Made by a program: the position numbers and the translations under genes. From the NCBI GenBank assembly GCA_030278955.1, contig JAOANR010000003.1, positions 29,093,227 through 29,157,226 of the forward strand: a stretch of 64,000 nucleotides of DNA, read 5' to 3'. The DNA is from Hygrophila difformis. Its lineage: Eukaryota > Streptophyta > Magnoliopsida > Lamiales > Acanthaceae. Below are positions 33,001-45,816 of this stretch, piece by piece. The notes beneath the pieces are model-generated. The model was not told the DNA's origin. It did no database searches and worked only from the letters and a program-made list of their open reading frames with translations. Each line of letters starts with the position of its first letter. Positions within the stretch are counted from its first letter, which is position 1.

Positions 33001-34478
33001 GTTTAATTTTTTTCTCCTTTTCTCTCTCTCTCTCTCACGTGCTTCTCTCTTTCCCATTTTCTTTCTTCTCTCTTCGTTCTTCTTCTTCATTTTCCAGATT
33101 TCTTTCTTCATCTTTCTTCTTCTCTTCCATCCTCGTTCTTCCTCGTTCTTCCTCTTTCTTTTCTTGCTGTGTTCTCAAAATTCTTTCATTCTTCTTTTTC
33201 CTTTTGCTCTCTTCTTCTTCTTTCCAGTTTTCATTTCCTCTATTTTTCTTCTCCAATCTCTATTTTTCTTTCGTTTCTTTCTTGCTCTTGTCTTCTGAAA
33301 TTTGAGGTTGGATTAGGGGGGGCGGCGGCGAAGGGCGGAGGAAGATGATGGTGGAGGCAGCGATGACGGCCAGAGATGGAGGTGGATGGTGGAGCCGGCG
33401 AGATCTGAAGAGGGCTGCGCTGGTGGAGGGAGATGGCGGCGGCTGAGCTGCTTCGGCTGGAGGGATGGTGTTGGTGGCGGATTTTGGAGCAGGGGCGGCG
33501 GCTATGGCGACTGTGGTGGTGAGTTGAGTGAAGATGCGGCGGCAGCCGTGGTGGTTGCCGGATATGGATGAGGGCGAATCGGAGGAGGTGAGGCAGGATC
33601 GGAGATGGTGGTGGTTGATTGGTGGTGCTGCGGTGGATGGATGAGAGGTGTGGTCGGAAATGGTTGATGATGCGGATGGGCGGCGGAGGCAGCGGGGGCT
33701 GTGCTCGCCGGAGATGGAGGCTGGATGGCGGAGCTGCGGCGGTGGGCGGCGGCTGCGACTGGAATGGTGGCGGATGAGGACGGAGGGAGTTGTGCTCGAT
33801 GGGGTCTGGGGGTGTTGAGGGTTTCGCCCGCCGGCCGCCGGCGGCGGCGGCGGAAGCATGTTAGGTTTCAGGGTTAGGGTTAGGTTAACTTTAGGGTTGG
33901 GCTTGGTTGGAGTTTGGAATGGGGTTTGGGCTTGCATTGGTGTTGGGCCTGAATAAAAATGTGGTTGGGCTGGATCCATGGGCTATGGAAGCTTGGGACT
34001 ATCAAATTTCTTGAACCTAATTATCAAATCACCTGTAATTAGGTAAAATTAAAAGTAATTAGTGGACCATTCATTTCTTAATTATAGCTCAAAACAGAAA
34101 TAGAAATAAACACACATAAAAATTAAAAATATATACATCAAAATATAAAATAATATAAATATAATATTGATTTCACTTGATCATTTGGTTTGTGTTCCAT
34201 TTAATGAACCCGTGTTCCACCAAATAGACAATACCGAACCAAAATTAATCAAGTGTAGGATTTTTAATATTTTTATCATGTTTTTGGATTTTTGAACACA
34301 AATTAATAAAAATAACAATATTTTTGTGTTTTTCAATACCCGCTTATTATTTATACAAACTTGCATAAATCTGCTAAATTCAACTGCTTTCTTATTTAAA
34401 TAAGAACAGAATGCGATCAAATGTCCGTATTAGACATGGAAATAGATTGAAAATAATGGTCAATTTTGGCCATTATCA

Positions 34479-34515
34479 ACATCCTCACATTTAATACTGA
34501 TCGTCCCCGAGCAGT
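34479..34515 (-). other. polypurine motif of B
   Basis: Minus strand TTAAATGTGAGGATGT ends at the LTR border 34478/34479, with a weak hairpin (ACTGCTCGGGGACGATCAGT) just upstream. It is the only copy in B next to an LTR. Confidence 0.75.
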
Positions 34516-35942
34516 CAGAGTCAGTGCTCCTAAGAGCATAGACGCTGCATATTCAATCTATTTTCGTGGCTTCAAAAATATCATTCTTTTTAGATTGGGA
34601 TAAGACAATAAAAAACTATAAGTATTAAATTCTCTTGATTGCAGTGTTTAATGAAATGATATTTCTCACTTAATCAGGCATACAAATCAGTCATTATTGA
34701 TAATTCTTCATGAATATCATGTTTAGAAATAATAATTGATTTAATTATAGAATTAAAGCATGACATGAACATAAAAATCAAATCAGAGCCTCACATATAG
34801 TATAAGCGGAAATTTCACTCACTCTCAAAAAGGGGTTTTATCGATGAGCACTCATAATCAAATTTAATTAAATTATCCCATAAGCTTGCAATCAGACCAA
34901 CTCGCCACCGGCTCATTTCTTCAAATCGAGATCATGAGGTCTTATATAAGGTTATAACGGGGCATACGGTTGTAACATTTGGTAGGAAAGGGAAATTATT
35001 GGGCTAAGAAGTGGCAAGAATTAATATTATCATAACTTGGCATATTTAATTAAAATTTATGATCATCAATGTTTATTCTTCTTTTTTTTTCTTTTTTTTG
35101 TGCTTTTCTTTTTCTATTGCATGACATTAGACTATGTCTAATTTGCTTTGTCAATTGCAATTTATTTGTGTTGAATTGAATTGAATTCAACATTTTTCTC
35201 CTTTTTTTTTTTGAATTGGTTTATTGAATACCGATTGAAATTTATGATGATCATAAATTGTAATGCCTTGATAAAATTCATTCTTGCCCACTTGGGTTTG
35301 AATTTTTTGGTCTTTTTAGAAGGTTAGGAATAATATAGAGGGCTTCAAAGAAAAATTAGGCTTAAAGGCTCAACTTGGTTAATCCTAAAGGGAAAATATT
35401 TTTGGGTTTGGGTTTCAAACGAAGGCCAAAATTTGGGGTTTTCTAGGTGCCTCGATCATATGCTCGATTTTTGGAATATGGCACAGTCTTGAATCGGTCC
35501 CAATCGCAAGTTCTAGTTTCCTTTAATCAAAATGATTTTCACACATCAAAGAAAAGAATGAGTAAAAATGACTCATGGCTCAAGTCTCACATGGAATGGT
35601 TCATTCATGTCATACAATATTCTTAAATTTAATCTTTGAAAAGTTCTTACAATCCATTCAATTAAATTCTCAATATGAAAATTCATTACCCAACAAGATG
35701 ATGATATCATTAAATTTTTATAGCTCAAAACCTCAAAAATTCATATCATGCATGTCTTCAATTATATTATCCCAATTTAAAAGTTTGAAAATTTAATCAT
35801 AAACCAAAATCAAATATGTGAATTCTTATACAGAGTTATGCATGCTTTGCACTGGGTATATATAAAATACTAAAATAAACAAAATAAAAAAAATAAACAA
35901 AATAAAAATAACACACTTTTTTTTAAGTGAAGAATCAACATC

Positions 35943-35973
35943 CTCACATTTTGAGCCTTGCTCGAAATGTGAG
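35943..35973 (-). repeat. hairpin plus ATGTGAGGATG motif, internal copy 1 in B
   Basis: Plus-strand arms CTCACATTTTGAGC and GCTCGAAATGTGAG pair at 13 of 14 positions over loop CTT. On the element strand the hairpin runs into ATGTGAGGATG. Confidence 0.7.
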
Positions 35974-36453
35974 TAAATCAATTCCTACTTAAACAAATTA
36001 TCAAAATCAAAATAAAATAAGAGAGGAGGGAGGGAGGGGGAAAATATTAACATAAAAGATAGAAAAATAATTCCGATAGCCTTTTTCGTCAAACCAATTA
36101 AATGTTTGACGATTTTGCTATGTGTGATCGTTTGGTTCGTCGAACAAGGCGATTGTTCGATGCCCAATACTTAAGAAAAATTCTGATTTTCATCAAAATT
36201 GTTCAATCACATTTTCGGATTTCATAAATAAATTTAATCTACTTGCAAAAATTAGGATGGATTAATTCTGTTCTTATAAAAGTCGTTCCGGATTTTAAAT
36301 TGCTTTAAATTCCAAGAATACTTTCAATTAATCACAGAATCGATCCAACCGGGAACCTGTTTTGCAGCTTTAATTTTCTTTTTGGTAGTTCCACAAATTC
36401 CTGCAAAGTAAACACAAAGGAAGTTATCGGGTTTTCTCAAAAATATCTACATC

Positions 36454-36487
36454 CTCACATTTAGAGTCTTAGTACTCTAAATGTGAG
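36454..36487 (-). repeat. hairpin plus ATGTGAGGATG motif, internal copy 2 in B
   Basis: Perfect 14-bp arms CTCACATTTAGAGT and ACTCTAAATGTGAG with loop CTTAGT, directly beside ATCC (GGAT on the element strand). Confidence 0.75.
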
Positions 36488-37202
36488 TTAATTGATTAAT
36501 ACCCGAATTATTTGATAATATGCATAAGAGATATATATAAATAAATATATAGAAATATATATAAATAAATATATATAAATAAATATATATATATATATAT
36601 ATTTTTGACTTGCAGAATATTAGGTTGGATCAATCCTGTGCTTGTGAAAATTATTCTGGATTTTATATTTCTTTAAATTCCGGATATAATCTTCGGTCAA
36701 TTACAGAACTAATCCAACCGGGAACCTCTTTAGATGCTCAGTCGGGACAGGGGCGACGGAAAGTGAGATGATGGCCGTGGCTTGTCCGATGGTGGTGAGC
36801 AATTGGTAGTCCGAAGATCTGCTACTCCATTTGTTGTTTCACCAGTGATGAGGGTTCCCTCAGCGCAGTGGTGGTAATAAGGTGGATGGGCGATGGAGCA
36901 GCGGTGGAGCTTCGTGGTCCGGATGTGGTGGAGATGACAAACACGTGAGTCTCACGTGTTGTGCAATTTACAATTGCAAATTAGTGTAGCTCCACTGCTA
37001 CACTTCTCCATTTTTCTTTGATTTTTCGTTTAATTAACCTCGATTTTACAATTGGAGAAGTGTAAAATTAAACGAAAGATCAAAGTAGTGTAGCCCAAAT
37101 GCTACACTTCCACATTTAACTCCTTACACCATTTTCAATGGCTCCATGATTCCTGCAAGACAAAATACCCAATTTGTTAGGCTTTCCCCTCAAATCATCA
37201 TC

Positions 37203-37233
37203 CTCACATTTAGAGTCTTAGTACTCTAAATGT
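37203..37233 (-). repeat. hairpin plus ATGTGAGGATG motif, internal copy 3 in B
   Basis: Same arms as copy 2 except for the last three bases (AATGTTT), so the stem is shortened to about 11 bp. Confidence 0.65.
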
Positions 37234-37343
37234 TTAATTGATTTGAGGGTACTTCTCTGTTCTGAAATAAATACACTAAACTAACACTAAACTAACTATG
37301 AGTAATCAGGAGTGTAATTCTCTTAATAAACGACGCTGCATCC

Positions 37344-37361
37344 TCCCCGGCAACGGCGCCA
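37344..37361 (-). other. primer-binding site of B (tRNA-Asp type)
   Basis: Plus-strand TCCCCGGCAACGGCGCCA directly abuts the LTR start at 37362. This fixes the minus orientation of B. Confidence 0.9.
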
Positions 37362-40300
37362 TGAAACTTTTGACAAATTTCTTTAACACGAGTATTTTAT
37401 AAAGATATATCAGGATTGAATTTATTGAATGGAGAGAGTTATGATTCATGGGAAAGGGGTTTAAGGATATATTGAGGGTGCCACTTTTTATTACTCAGGT
37501 GGGGTGCTTTAATTTCAAATGGCGCTGCAGTACTCTCATGTCATGAAACTTTTGACAAGTCTCATGGTACAACCGGGGTAGATTGACCTTCAGCCTGTCA
37601 CACTGAGGGTCCCCGGCATATGTGCCATGATACTTCTCATGATTTCATGTCATGAGATTACCTACCATGAAACTTTCGGCAGATTCCCACTACATGAGTA
37701 TTTTCCGAAAAATCACGTTTTTATTTACTCGTGTTAAGAAACTGTGCCCCCGAAAGCGCACGGAGTTAAAAATTGCAGTATTTATAGTAAGTACCAGATC
37801 GTTCACTGGAGGATGTGCGATGGAAGCAGGGCCCACGCCGTTTACTAAGATTTTCCACTCGGTTACTCGATTCAAGTTTGTGATTGAATTACCAACTACT
37901 TGACATAATTTAAACTAAACTATGAAAGCAATCAAAATAAAGCAGATAAAATTATTCTAGAAAGCGAATTAAATTTAGTCTAATAAAGCAATAAAATTAT
38001 TCTAAGAAAGCGGTTAAAATTATCTAAGAAAGCAGATTTAAAATGAGACAGAAGAGACAGGAAGAAAAGAATAAAGATTGGACAAGATTCAGATGAAACA
38101 CAATTAAACTTCCATTTTGTTACACAGATCTTAGCTTGGGATAATCCATCAGATAGCTAACTCTCATGCTTCCTATCCTATGTTCCCTTTAACAGACAGT
38201 ACTTACAGTAAGGATTTACATGCCTTAAGACAACAAAATCTAAGATACCACAGATAGATAACTGCCCCTGCGCAGAGGTATGTCATTTATCTGTGGTGGA
38301 TAAGCAACACCTGACAAATCATTAGTTGAAGTGCCAAGTACTGCTATCATTCCCCCATGTCACGCCCAAAGATTCTAATCAAGCCCTGAACTATCCCTTA
38401 ACTCTCAGTCCTAGTAGCAGTTACACAACTCTCAATACAACCGAGTGACCTCTAACGAAAGCATTTAAAAGAAAGCGGTAAAGAAAGCATTTAAAATCCT
38501 ATCACTCGGAGGTTTTTGAAAGTCTGACCCTGGTAGTAAAAGAAAGCCCCCAGTCAGAATGACCGGATGTGGATCAAGAATTCCCTATTCTCGGTGAACC
38601 GCTCGCAGTGTTCACTTCTCGTCGGGTGGTTATGAGATACAAACTAATGAAACGAACTAATAAATTAGTTCGTTCCGGATGCACTCACTCAGGACTCAAA
38701 AATAGGCTTTGGCAGAAGAAGATAGCAGTTGAAAGAATACTCAACCCTACCTTAGAAAATAACCAAAGCCCGAATGTTGTTCCTCTAGTATTATCTGTCA
38801 CACCTTATCGGAATCCAAGTGGAATCTGACCCAGTGCAATATTTAATACAAGATTTCCAACAAACAGCAATTTTGGAAAACAATAAATCTGAAAATCATT
38901 CCCTATCAGGTACTAGACTCTCAATTAAAACACAGATCCTTTCAGTCTAGGTGAGACCTAATCGCTGACTCTGCTTCTAATTTCCCAAAATCAACCCCCA
39001 GTCGGATATGATTAGTCATAACTGTCGAATTTATCCCTTACTCAGATCCGGATTTTATAAAGGAATTTTTTGTTGGAAATTTATTATGAAACATCTGATT
39101 TAAATCAAGACTTCTATGTCCAAGGGAAGGATCCCAAAATAATATTGACCACAATATCTACATAATAATATCATGCATAAATTTATAAAGAAGTGTAAAA
39201 GTAAATAACCCAAAATATAAGGCGGGTTTAGACAGAAGTTGGAACACAAAGATGAAATAGCCGGAGATGAGAAGAATTTTGGCTAAAGAGAGTGCCAGAA
39301 ATAACTAGGGTGATCTGGACTGCAAACATCTGCTATCCAGTTCCCAATTATTCCAGATGGAAAGATTTTTAGACAGAAAGGAATTCCAAGTGACGGTGAC
39401 CGCCGTCATTCAGCTCCCTTTTGTCTGTGAATGGAAGAAAAACCCACATATTTTCTTGTTGTAATAATTCTCAAATAATGTTGGTCGACATCATTTAATA
39501 ATACTACAACTTGAATTCAGGTTTTGAAATTAAGATAAAGAGAATAAAACTGTATCCGGATAGGAGTCAGCTGAGCAGCTATTGTAATCCCGGATGGACG
39601 AACCGCCAAGGCTTCCACCGGCCACTATCCAGACCATGCAAAATAACATCTAATAATTAATATACAGACCACGAGCTAGTTATCCGTGTGGGAATACCCG
39701 CCAACATTAGTCTGTTATATCTCTTACTAGCTGTTTCACACAACACGGAAAAGACAAAATAAATAAAAGAAAATATTTTTGGGTCATCTTGCATGAGAGA
39801 CATTGGTTTCTCATGCAAGGTATGGAAATGAATCCATAATTACTCTTTATGTCTAAATAATCACTCATTCCATAATTAATTAATTACAGTCCGGATTATA
39901 TACTTAGATCATTAGAGTTTAATCATTTGTAGAAAAATCTTTTAATGGAAAATTGAACAAAGTTCTTTATATCAAATTAATCATGGGTTGAGATCATTGG
40001 ATTTCAACCTCAAAATATTACTATAAAGGTTCAATTAATTAATGGAGTGAGATGAAGAATAAAAATTTGGCAAAAAGGTGCCACTTTGTCGCGGAATAGA
40101 GTTTGTGTCGCGGAGCATGGTTCCGCGACAAAGGTTTCGCGACAAAGGGGTGGGAAATAAGAGGAATAGATATTTTTGAAAATTAGGGTTTGTTTTGTCG
40201 CTAAGCAAAAATTTTGTCGCGGAACATGGTTCCGCGACAAGGGGGTATAGCGACAAAGGGGTTGAAAATTGGTAAGGACATAATTCCTGGTCGCGGAACA

Positions 40301-42798
40301 AGGATTTTGTCGCGGTCCGTGGTTCCGCGACAAAGGTTCCGCGACAGAGTCCTCCCAGAATAAAATTACAAGTATTTGGGTCATTGGTCGCTAATCAAGG
40401 GTTTTGTCGCGGAACGTGGTTCCGCGACAAAGGTTGCATCGCGACCAAGGGGTTCTAAAATAATGGCAAGGCATAATTTTCTGTCTCGGAATAAGATTTT
40501 GTCGCGGAACGTGGTTCCGCGACAAGGGTGCTCCGCGACAAAAGCCTTGCAGACAAAATGCAAGAATTTGGTCCTTTGTCGCTAAACATGAATTTTGTCG
40601 CGGAACGTGGTTCCGCGACAAAGGTTGCATCGCGACCAAGGGTTTTTAAAATTTTATAAAATTTTGGCAGCATAACGCCTAATATTGCATTGCGGGGGAG
40701 TGCGTTGTGATCCGTGGGATCACAACGGAAAATTACGTTGCAACCCGTGGGGTTACAACTTGATGCAATACAATATGGGTGATGCAATTTTAAATAAATA
40801 TGCACAAACACTTAAATACTATCCCTCTTTAGACCCAATGCACTAGAAGTAAAAAATAAAAAGCAACAATACTACCTAATACTAAAAAGAACAAGATCAG
40901 TATAATAAAAATAAAAGAAAAGGCTAAAACTAGTACAAGAAGCAAAAATACAAACTAACTATGCTATCACTAAAAATAAAAATAAAAATAAAATGAAACA
41001 AAACCTACATTAAATCTATCAAGGGTAAATATCAAGTGTTTATGCATTTTATTAAATAAGGAAAGCAATAAAACCTAACTACAATACCAAAACATGGTTC
41101 AAAATACACCCATTAATTAAGTGTTTGAAACCCAAAAACTACAAAATATAAAACTGGAAAAATAAAAGTGAACACTAGCTACACTAATTTATTACAAAGC
41201 ATAAATTAAAACTAAACTAAAATCTACATCTACATTGCATGAAAATAAACTAAACTACCTACTCTAACATGTTTTTGGAGAGCATAGTGGTGCCTCCAAG
41301 AACAGTGAAAATAAACTATAGTGTAGCTAGGTTACTGTTCAAGGGGTGGGAGGACATATTTATAGAGAGTAATATTAGCCCTAGGCCCATTAGGCCCACT
41401 GGTCGCCAAACAGATTGTTTTGTCGCGGAACAGCTTGCATAGGGACACAACAAATAACATTTGCTTTTTGCTTCAGATTTTCGCACAGGAGGGGACGGGA
41501 GCTCGAGTCCAGCAAGATAAGACGAAAATCTTTTACCCAACGGGACCTCAAGTCCTGGGAGCCCTTGAGTATTTCAGCATGTGGGAAATTTGAATGTGGG
41601 AGTGTCACGTGAGGGGCAGTTGCTTGTCGCGGAATGCCTGTCTTTGTCGCGGTCCATTTTGTCGCGGAACATTGTTCCGCGACACAATTTTTGTGTCTTA
41701 CTCCTCTCACAGTCGCGGAGCAATTTTTTGGTCGCGGAGCATTTTTTTGGTCGCGGAGCACTTGGTCGCGGAGCAACCTTCCGCGACAAAGTTTAATTTT
41801 TTTCTCCTTTTCTCTCTCTCTCTCTCTCACGTGCTTCTCTTTTTCCCATTTTCTTTCTTCTCTCTTCGTTCTTCTTCTTCATTTTCCAGATTTCTTTCTT
41901 CATCTTTCTTCTTCTCTTCCATCCTCGTTCTTCCTCGTTCTTCCTCTTTCTTTTCTTGCTGTGTTCTCAAAATTCTTTCATTCTTCTTCTTCCTTTTGCT
42001 CTCTTCTTCTTCTTTCCAGTTTTCATTTCCTCTATTTTTCTTCTCCAATCTCTATTTTTCTTTCGTTTCTTTCTTGCTCTTGTCTTCTGAAATTTGAGGT
42101 TGGATTGGGGGGGGGGGGGGGGGGGGGCGGCGGCGAAGGGCGGAGGAAGATGATGGTGGAGGCAGCGATGACGGCCAGAGATGGAGGTGGATGGTGGAGC
42201 CGGCAAGATCTGAAGAGGGCTGCGCTGGTGGAGGGAGATGGCGGCGGCTGAGCTGCTTCGGCTGGAGGGATGGTGTTGGTGGCGGATTTTGGAGCAGGGG
42301 CGGCGGCTATGGCGACTGTGGTGGTGAGTTGAGTGAAGATGCGGTGGCAACCGTGGTGGTTGCCGGATATGGATGAGGGCGAATCGGAGGAGGTGAGGCA
42401 GGATCGGAGATGGTGGTGGTTGATTGGTGGTGCTGTGGTGGATGGATGAGAGGTGTGGTCGGAAATGGTTGATGATGCGGATGGGCGGCGGAGGCAGCGG
42501 GGCTGTGCTCGCCGGAGATGGAGGCTGGATGGCGGAGCTGCGGCGGTCGGCGGCGGCTGCGACTGGAATGGTGGCGGATGAGGACGGAGGGAGTTGTGCT
42601 CGATGGGGTCTGGGGGTGTTGAGGGTTTCGCCGGCCGGCCGCCGGCGGCGGCGGCGGCGGAAGCAGGTTAGGTTTCAGGGTTAGGGTTAGGTTAACTTTA
42701 GGGTTGGGCTTGGTTGGAGTTTGGAATGGGGTTTGGGCTTGCATTGGTGTTGGGCCTGAATAAAAATGTGGTTGGGCTGGATCCATGGGCTATGGAAG
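37362..42798 (-). repeat. B LTR, right copy (5' LTR), first part
   Basis: Copy of 28610-33984. Differences are scattered substitutions, an extra 50 bp near 38881-38930, and a run of about 20 G at 42107-42127 where the left copy has 8. It ends in the TSD GGAAG (42794-42798) of C. The GC-rich block reads differently in frame, which argues against a conserved protein there. Confidence 0.9.
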
Positions 42799-45384
42799 TG
42801 TGACAACCCGAGTAATTCTACGATATTTTGTACGAATACTTTGTACCCCAAATAAATAAATTCAAATTATTTTGAACTACGTAATGACTTGATCCCTTCA
42901 CGGGGTACGTAGGCAACTCGGAAAATTCAATTCTGGGTTCAGTCAAATAATAACAAACAACGACACACAATAATACAATCGCTTAATCAAACAATTCCCG
43001 AACTCGCGAGAGGATGAAGTACAACTTCGAGGACGAAGTTGGTTCTTAAGGGGGGTAGACTGTAATACCCGTAAATTTTAGAATATAAAAATAGGAATTA
43101 ATCCAATAGGAGAGAAGGTTTCGTTTCCGAGAACCCGTAGACGCGGAAATGCACGGAAGTCAAAGGACGACGAATTAGAACCCGACGGACCAAAACCGAC
43201 GGTCTTAGGATTTCAAGCATGAAACCGAATTGAGACGGAATAAATTTATGATGAGAAGCATAATCCGGAAATGACCCGGAAAAATCGAGCGCGAAAACGG
43301 GGAAGGATAGAAGTCCGAAAGAGAGGAGAAAAAGACCCGACGGATCGGATCGCACGGACCCGCCTGGACCGCAGTCCAGGCGAGTCTCGCGCGCTGGCCG
43401 GGCGGGGTTTGGCTAAAAGGCGCACCAACCCCGCGTGGCCCTACAGGTTTTGGCAACTTGCGCGTTTTCGGCGATTTCTTACCATAATTCGACCTCCCGA
43501 CTTTGGAAAGCAGATTTTGGCCGAAGGGGGAAGCATTTAGGCGACCTAGGGCAGCCTCTCCACCATTTTCATCAGTCACCATTCACTCTCAAACTCTCTC
43601 AACTCTCTCCAAAGCCAAAACACTTTCCGGCGACTTCCCGACGACTTTCCGATCACTTCCCGGCGACGAAAACCGACGGAGGAGGCGTTGAATACAAGAT
43701 TCCTAGTGTTCTAATCTGTGGTAAGTCGTTCACAGATTTCTATTTAAGTTTTTGAACCCGAAAACTTGATCTAACATTGGATTTCTTCGTCCGATTCGAA
43801 ATCGTGGCCAAAGTCGGAAGCTTGACGTTGAGGAGATCCGTTCGTAGGATTTTGGACGAGCCAGCGACCTTAGGACGACCCAAAACTCTCTATCACTGTA
43901 AGTTGAGCCTTCCATATCAATACGGGTGATTTCGGGGCGTCCGGTTTAGGCGTAATGTAACGAAACGTAAAAATCAAAATTAAAAACCCCAACTTGCGCA
44001 GTTTCTGTTTTCGGCCTAAAACTCATATTTCGAGGACTCAATCCGAGAAACTCAAAACTAGACTTTTAATCCTAACACATAAATCTAGGTTGTGTAAAAA
44101 TTTCAGACATTTTCGTTAACGTTTGCTATTTTAAATCGCATCCAAAAGAAACTGTTTTGACAAAACGTGTTGAAATCTGCCTATGAACATGTTCGAACTT
44201 AGTGAATTTATTTCTATATTTTCTAATCCGATTTGATCTTTACAATCTAAACAAAAGTTGTAGATAATCATGTCTAGTATGTGCATATTAAATTTCAGAA
44301 TTTTTGGAGTCCATTTGATATGTTAAAAAGTCAGAATTTTGAACTGTGTCAAACCTGAGTTCGGACAGATTTCTGATTGCATAGAAAAATCGATTTTTGA
44401 CATGTTTCCTCAACTTATTTCGATAACGTTAAAACACGAAAGTTGTTCGTTAGGGTGTTTTGCATAAACTGTGAAGGTTTCAGATTTTTCGGACTTAAAT
44501 CGAATTTTTAAATTGAAAAGGCGCAAACTGTGACGCCAAGATACTTTTGAATCGAATGATTTTGAAATGTCGAAACGAACGATCAAAGATTTGAAATACG
44601 ATACATCTACACTTTTGAAAAACCCCGATACATTAAATCTAAACGATACATGAGATACTTGGTGGAGGGTGAGTGCTCTGCAGGGTGCCCCTCTAGCCTT
44701 TCTCTTCGGGCCTATAATGGACGAGAGAATTTGATGAGATATTACGCCAATCGGCGGGAGATACATGGCCTACTCTCTCGGGTTGTCCGTATGGATTTCT
44801 CGAGGCTCCGGAGTGTTACTGGGTATGGCAGATACGGCTGCGGCCGCCGGATCACCGGCTATACAAGATACTTACGACACGGCTGCGGCCGCCGGATCAC
44901 CGGCTATACAAAACATTGAGAAATGGTTACGTAACGGGGGAAATAAAAGAATTAATGTTTTTCAGTATTTATTATTTTTGCATGTCTTTAAATTATGCAT
45001 TTAAATTATGCCTTTAAATTTCATATCATGTCTAAATTGTTATTGTGGATTAGATGCATGTTTAAGTACACAATTAAAATTATTATTTCCTTTAAATTTT
45101 GTGAATGCATGTTAGGAGTGAAATTTTAAATTATCTAATTAAATCCCTTTATTGCTATGTTAGGATCGACTTACTCAGTATTTTATATACTGATAAAATT
45201 GTTGTTTTCTCTTTTCTTTCAGAGTACGGAGATAATGCATAGCATGTGCATTGGGGGATGGATTTATTAAACATTGTTTATTTGCTTTTTACGATACTTG
45301 CATAACGGGCATGTAAATCCCGAGTTTTGGCCATGTCGGCCCATGTTACATTTTTTTTCCGCTGCGATATATTATTACTACTAT
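42799..45384 (+). repeat. 5' LTR of C, 3' end deleted
   Basis: Starts TGTGACAACCCG and matches the 3' LTR until ACTACTAT (45377-45384), then jumps to 5' leader sequence. The final 167 bp present at 54189-54355 are missing. Includes two 45-bp units with GCGGCCGC cores (about 44834 and 44879). Confidence 0.88.
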
Positions 45385-45816
45385 TATTTTTATTTTTTTT
45401 ATTTTAAAATATTTTGAACTAAGTATTATTTTTAAATTTATTATTATCATTATTATTTTTAAGACTACTAGTATTATTATTCAAGCCCAAAATTTGAGCC
45501 CAAAAATTTTCTTACCCAATTAGTATAATATTTTGAGCTAAAAAGGGGGTTAAATTATTTTGACCCAATATTTATAATTATTTATTTTAAGCCCAACCAT
45601 TTCGGCCCAATACCCATGTTTTTACTTCTTAAAGTCCAAATTATTATTTTGGCCAATATAGAGGCCCAACTTTTTAAACCCATGATTAAAGTAAATTAAT
45701 TTTGGGGGGGGGGGGGGGGGGGATTGTATGTGCATATTCATGTAGATTTAAAATTCCTGCATATCCCAACTTTTATTCGAAACCTACTCTAACTCTAACC
45801 TCCTTGTTGACATTAG
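45385..45816 (+). other. 5' leader of C
   Basis: AT-rich, related to the D leaders (for example 13340-13684 in reverse). Contains a run of 20 G at 45703-45722. No primer site remains. Confidence 0.65.

Larger units (their letters stand above)
28610..34478 (-). repeat. B LTR, left copy (3' LTR), intact
   Basis: Contains, in element order (minus): a GC-rich low-complexity block (33979-33320), a pyrimidine-rich stretch on the plus strand (33005-33300, purine on the element strand), clustered TCGCGG half-sites (33000-32825), a TATA box (32574-32567), hairpins and CGCG palindromes (31971-31296), then about 2.7 kb of ordinary sequence. It preserves the sequence GGCTATGGAAGCTTGGGAC around 33980, the empty site of C. 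Confidence 0.9.
34479..37361 (-). other. B internal region, non-coding, built of repeated modules
   Basis: No ORF of note. Three internal hairpin-purine motifs (35943-35973, 36454-36487, 37203-37233) echo the true terminal one (34479-34515). A 120-bp segment ending AATCCAACCGGGAACCT occurs at about 36240-36360 and again at 36610-36730. An AT microsatellite lies at 36530-36602. A perfect palindrome, ACACGTGAG-T-CTCACGTGT (36941-36959), carries two G-box cores. 36980-37115 can fold into nested hairpins (TACACTTCTCCA / TGGAGAAGTGTA). Confidence 0.75.

Noticed and set aside
33004..33305. Ser/Phe-rich ORFs over the CT-rich block of the B LTR (and 41594-42251)
   Set aside because: Low-complexity pyrimidine tract translated in several frames; frames differ between the two LTRs.
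33260..33979. Proline-rich 239-codon ORF (minus) as a gene
   Set aside because: It lies in the GC-rich simple-sequence block of the B LTR; the other copy (42307-42786) is frameshifted relative to it, so no protein is conserved.
28610..42798. Segmental tandem duplication of about 5.4 kb
   Set aside because: The two copies are the long LTRs of B: they have TG/CA ends, a primer site beside one, a purine motif beside the other, and a shared 5-bp TSD.
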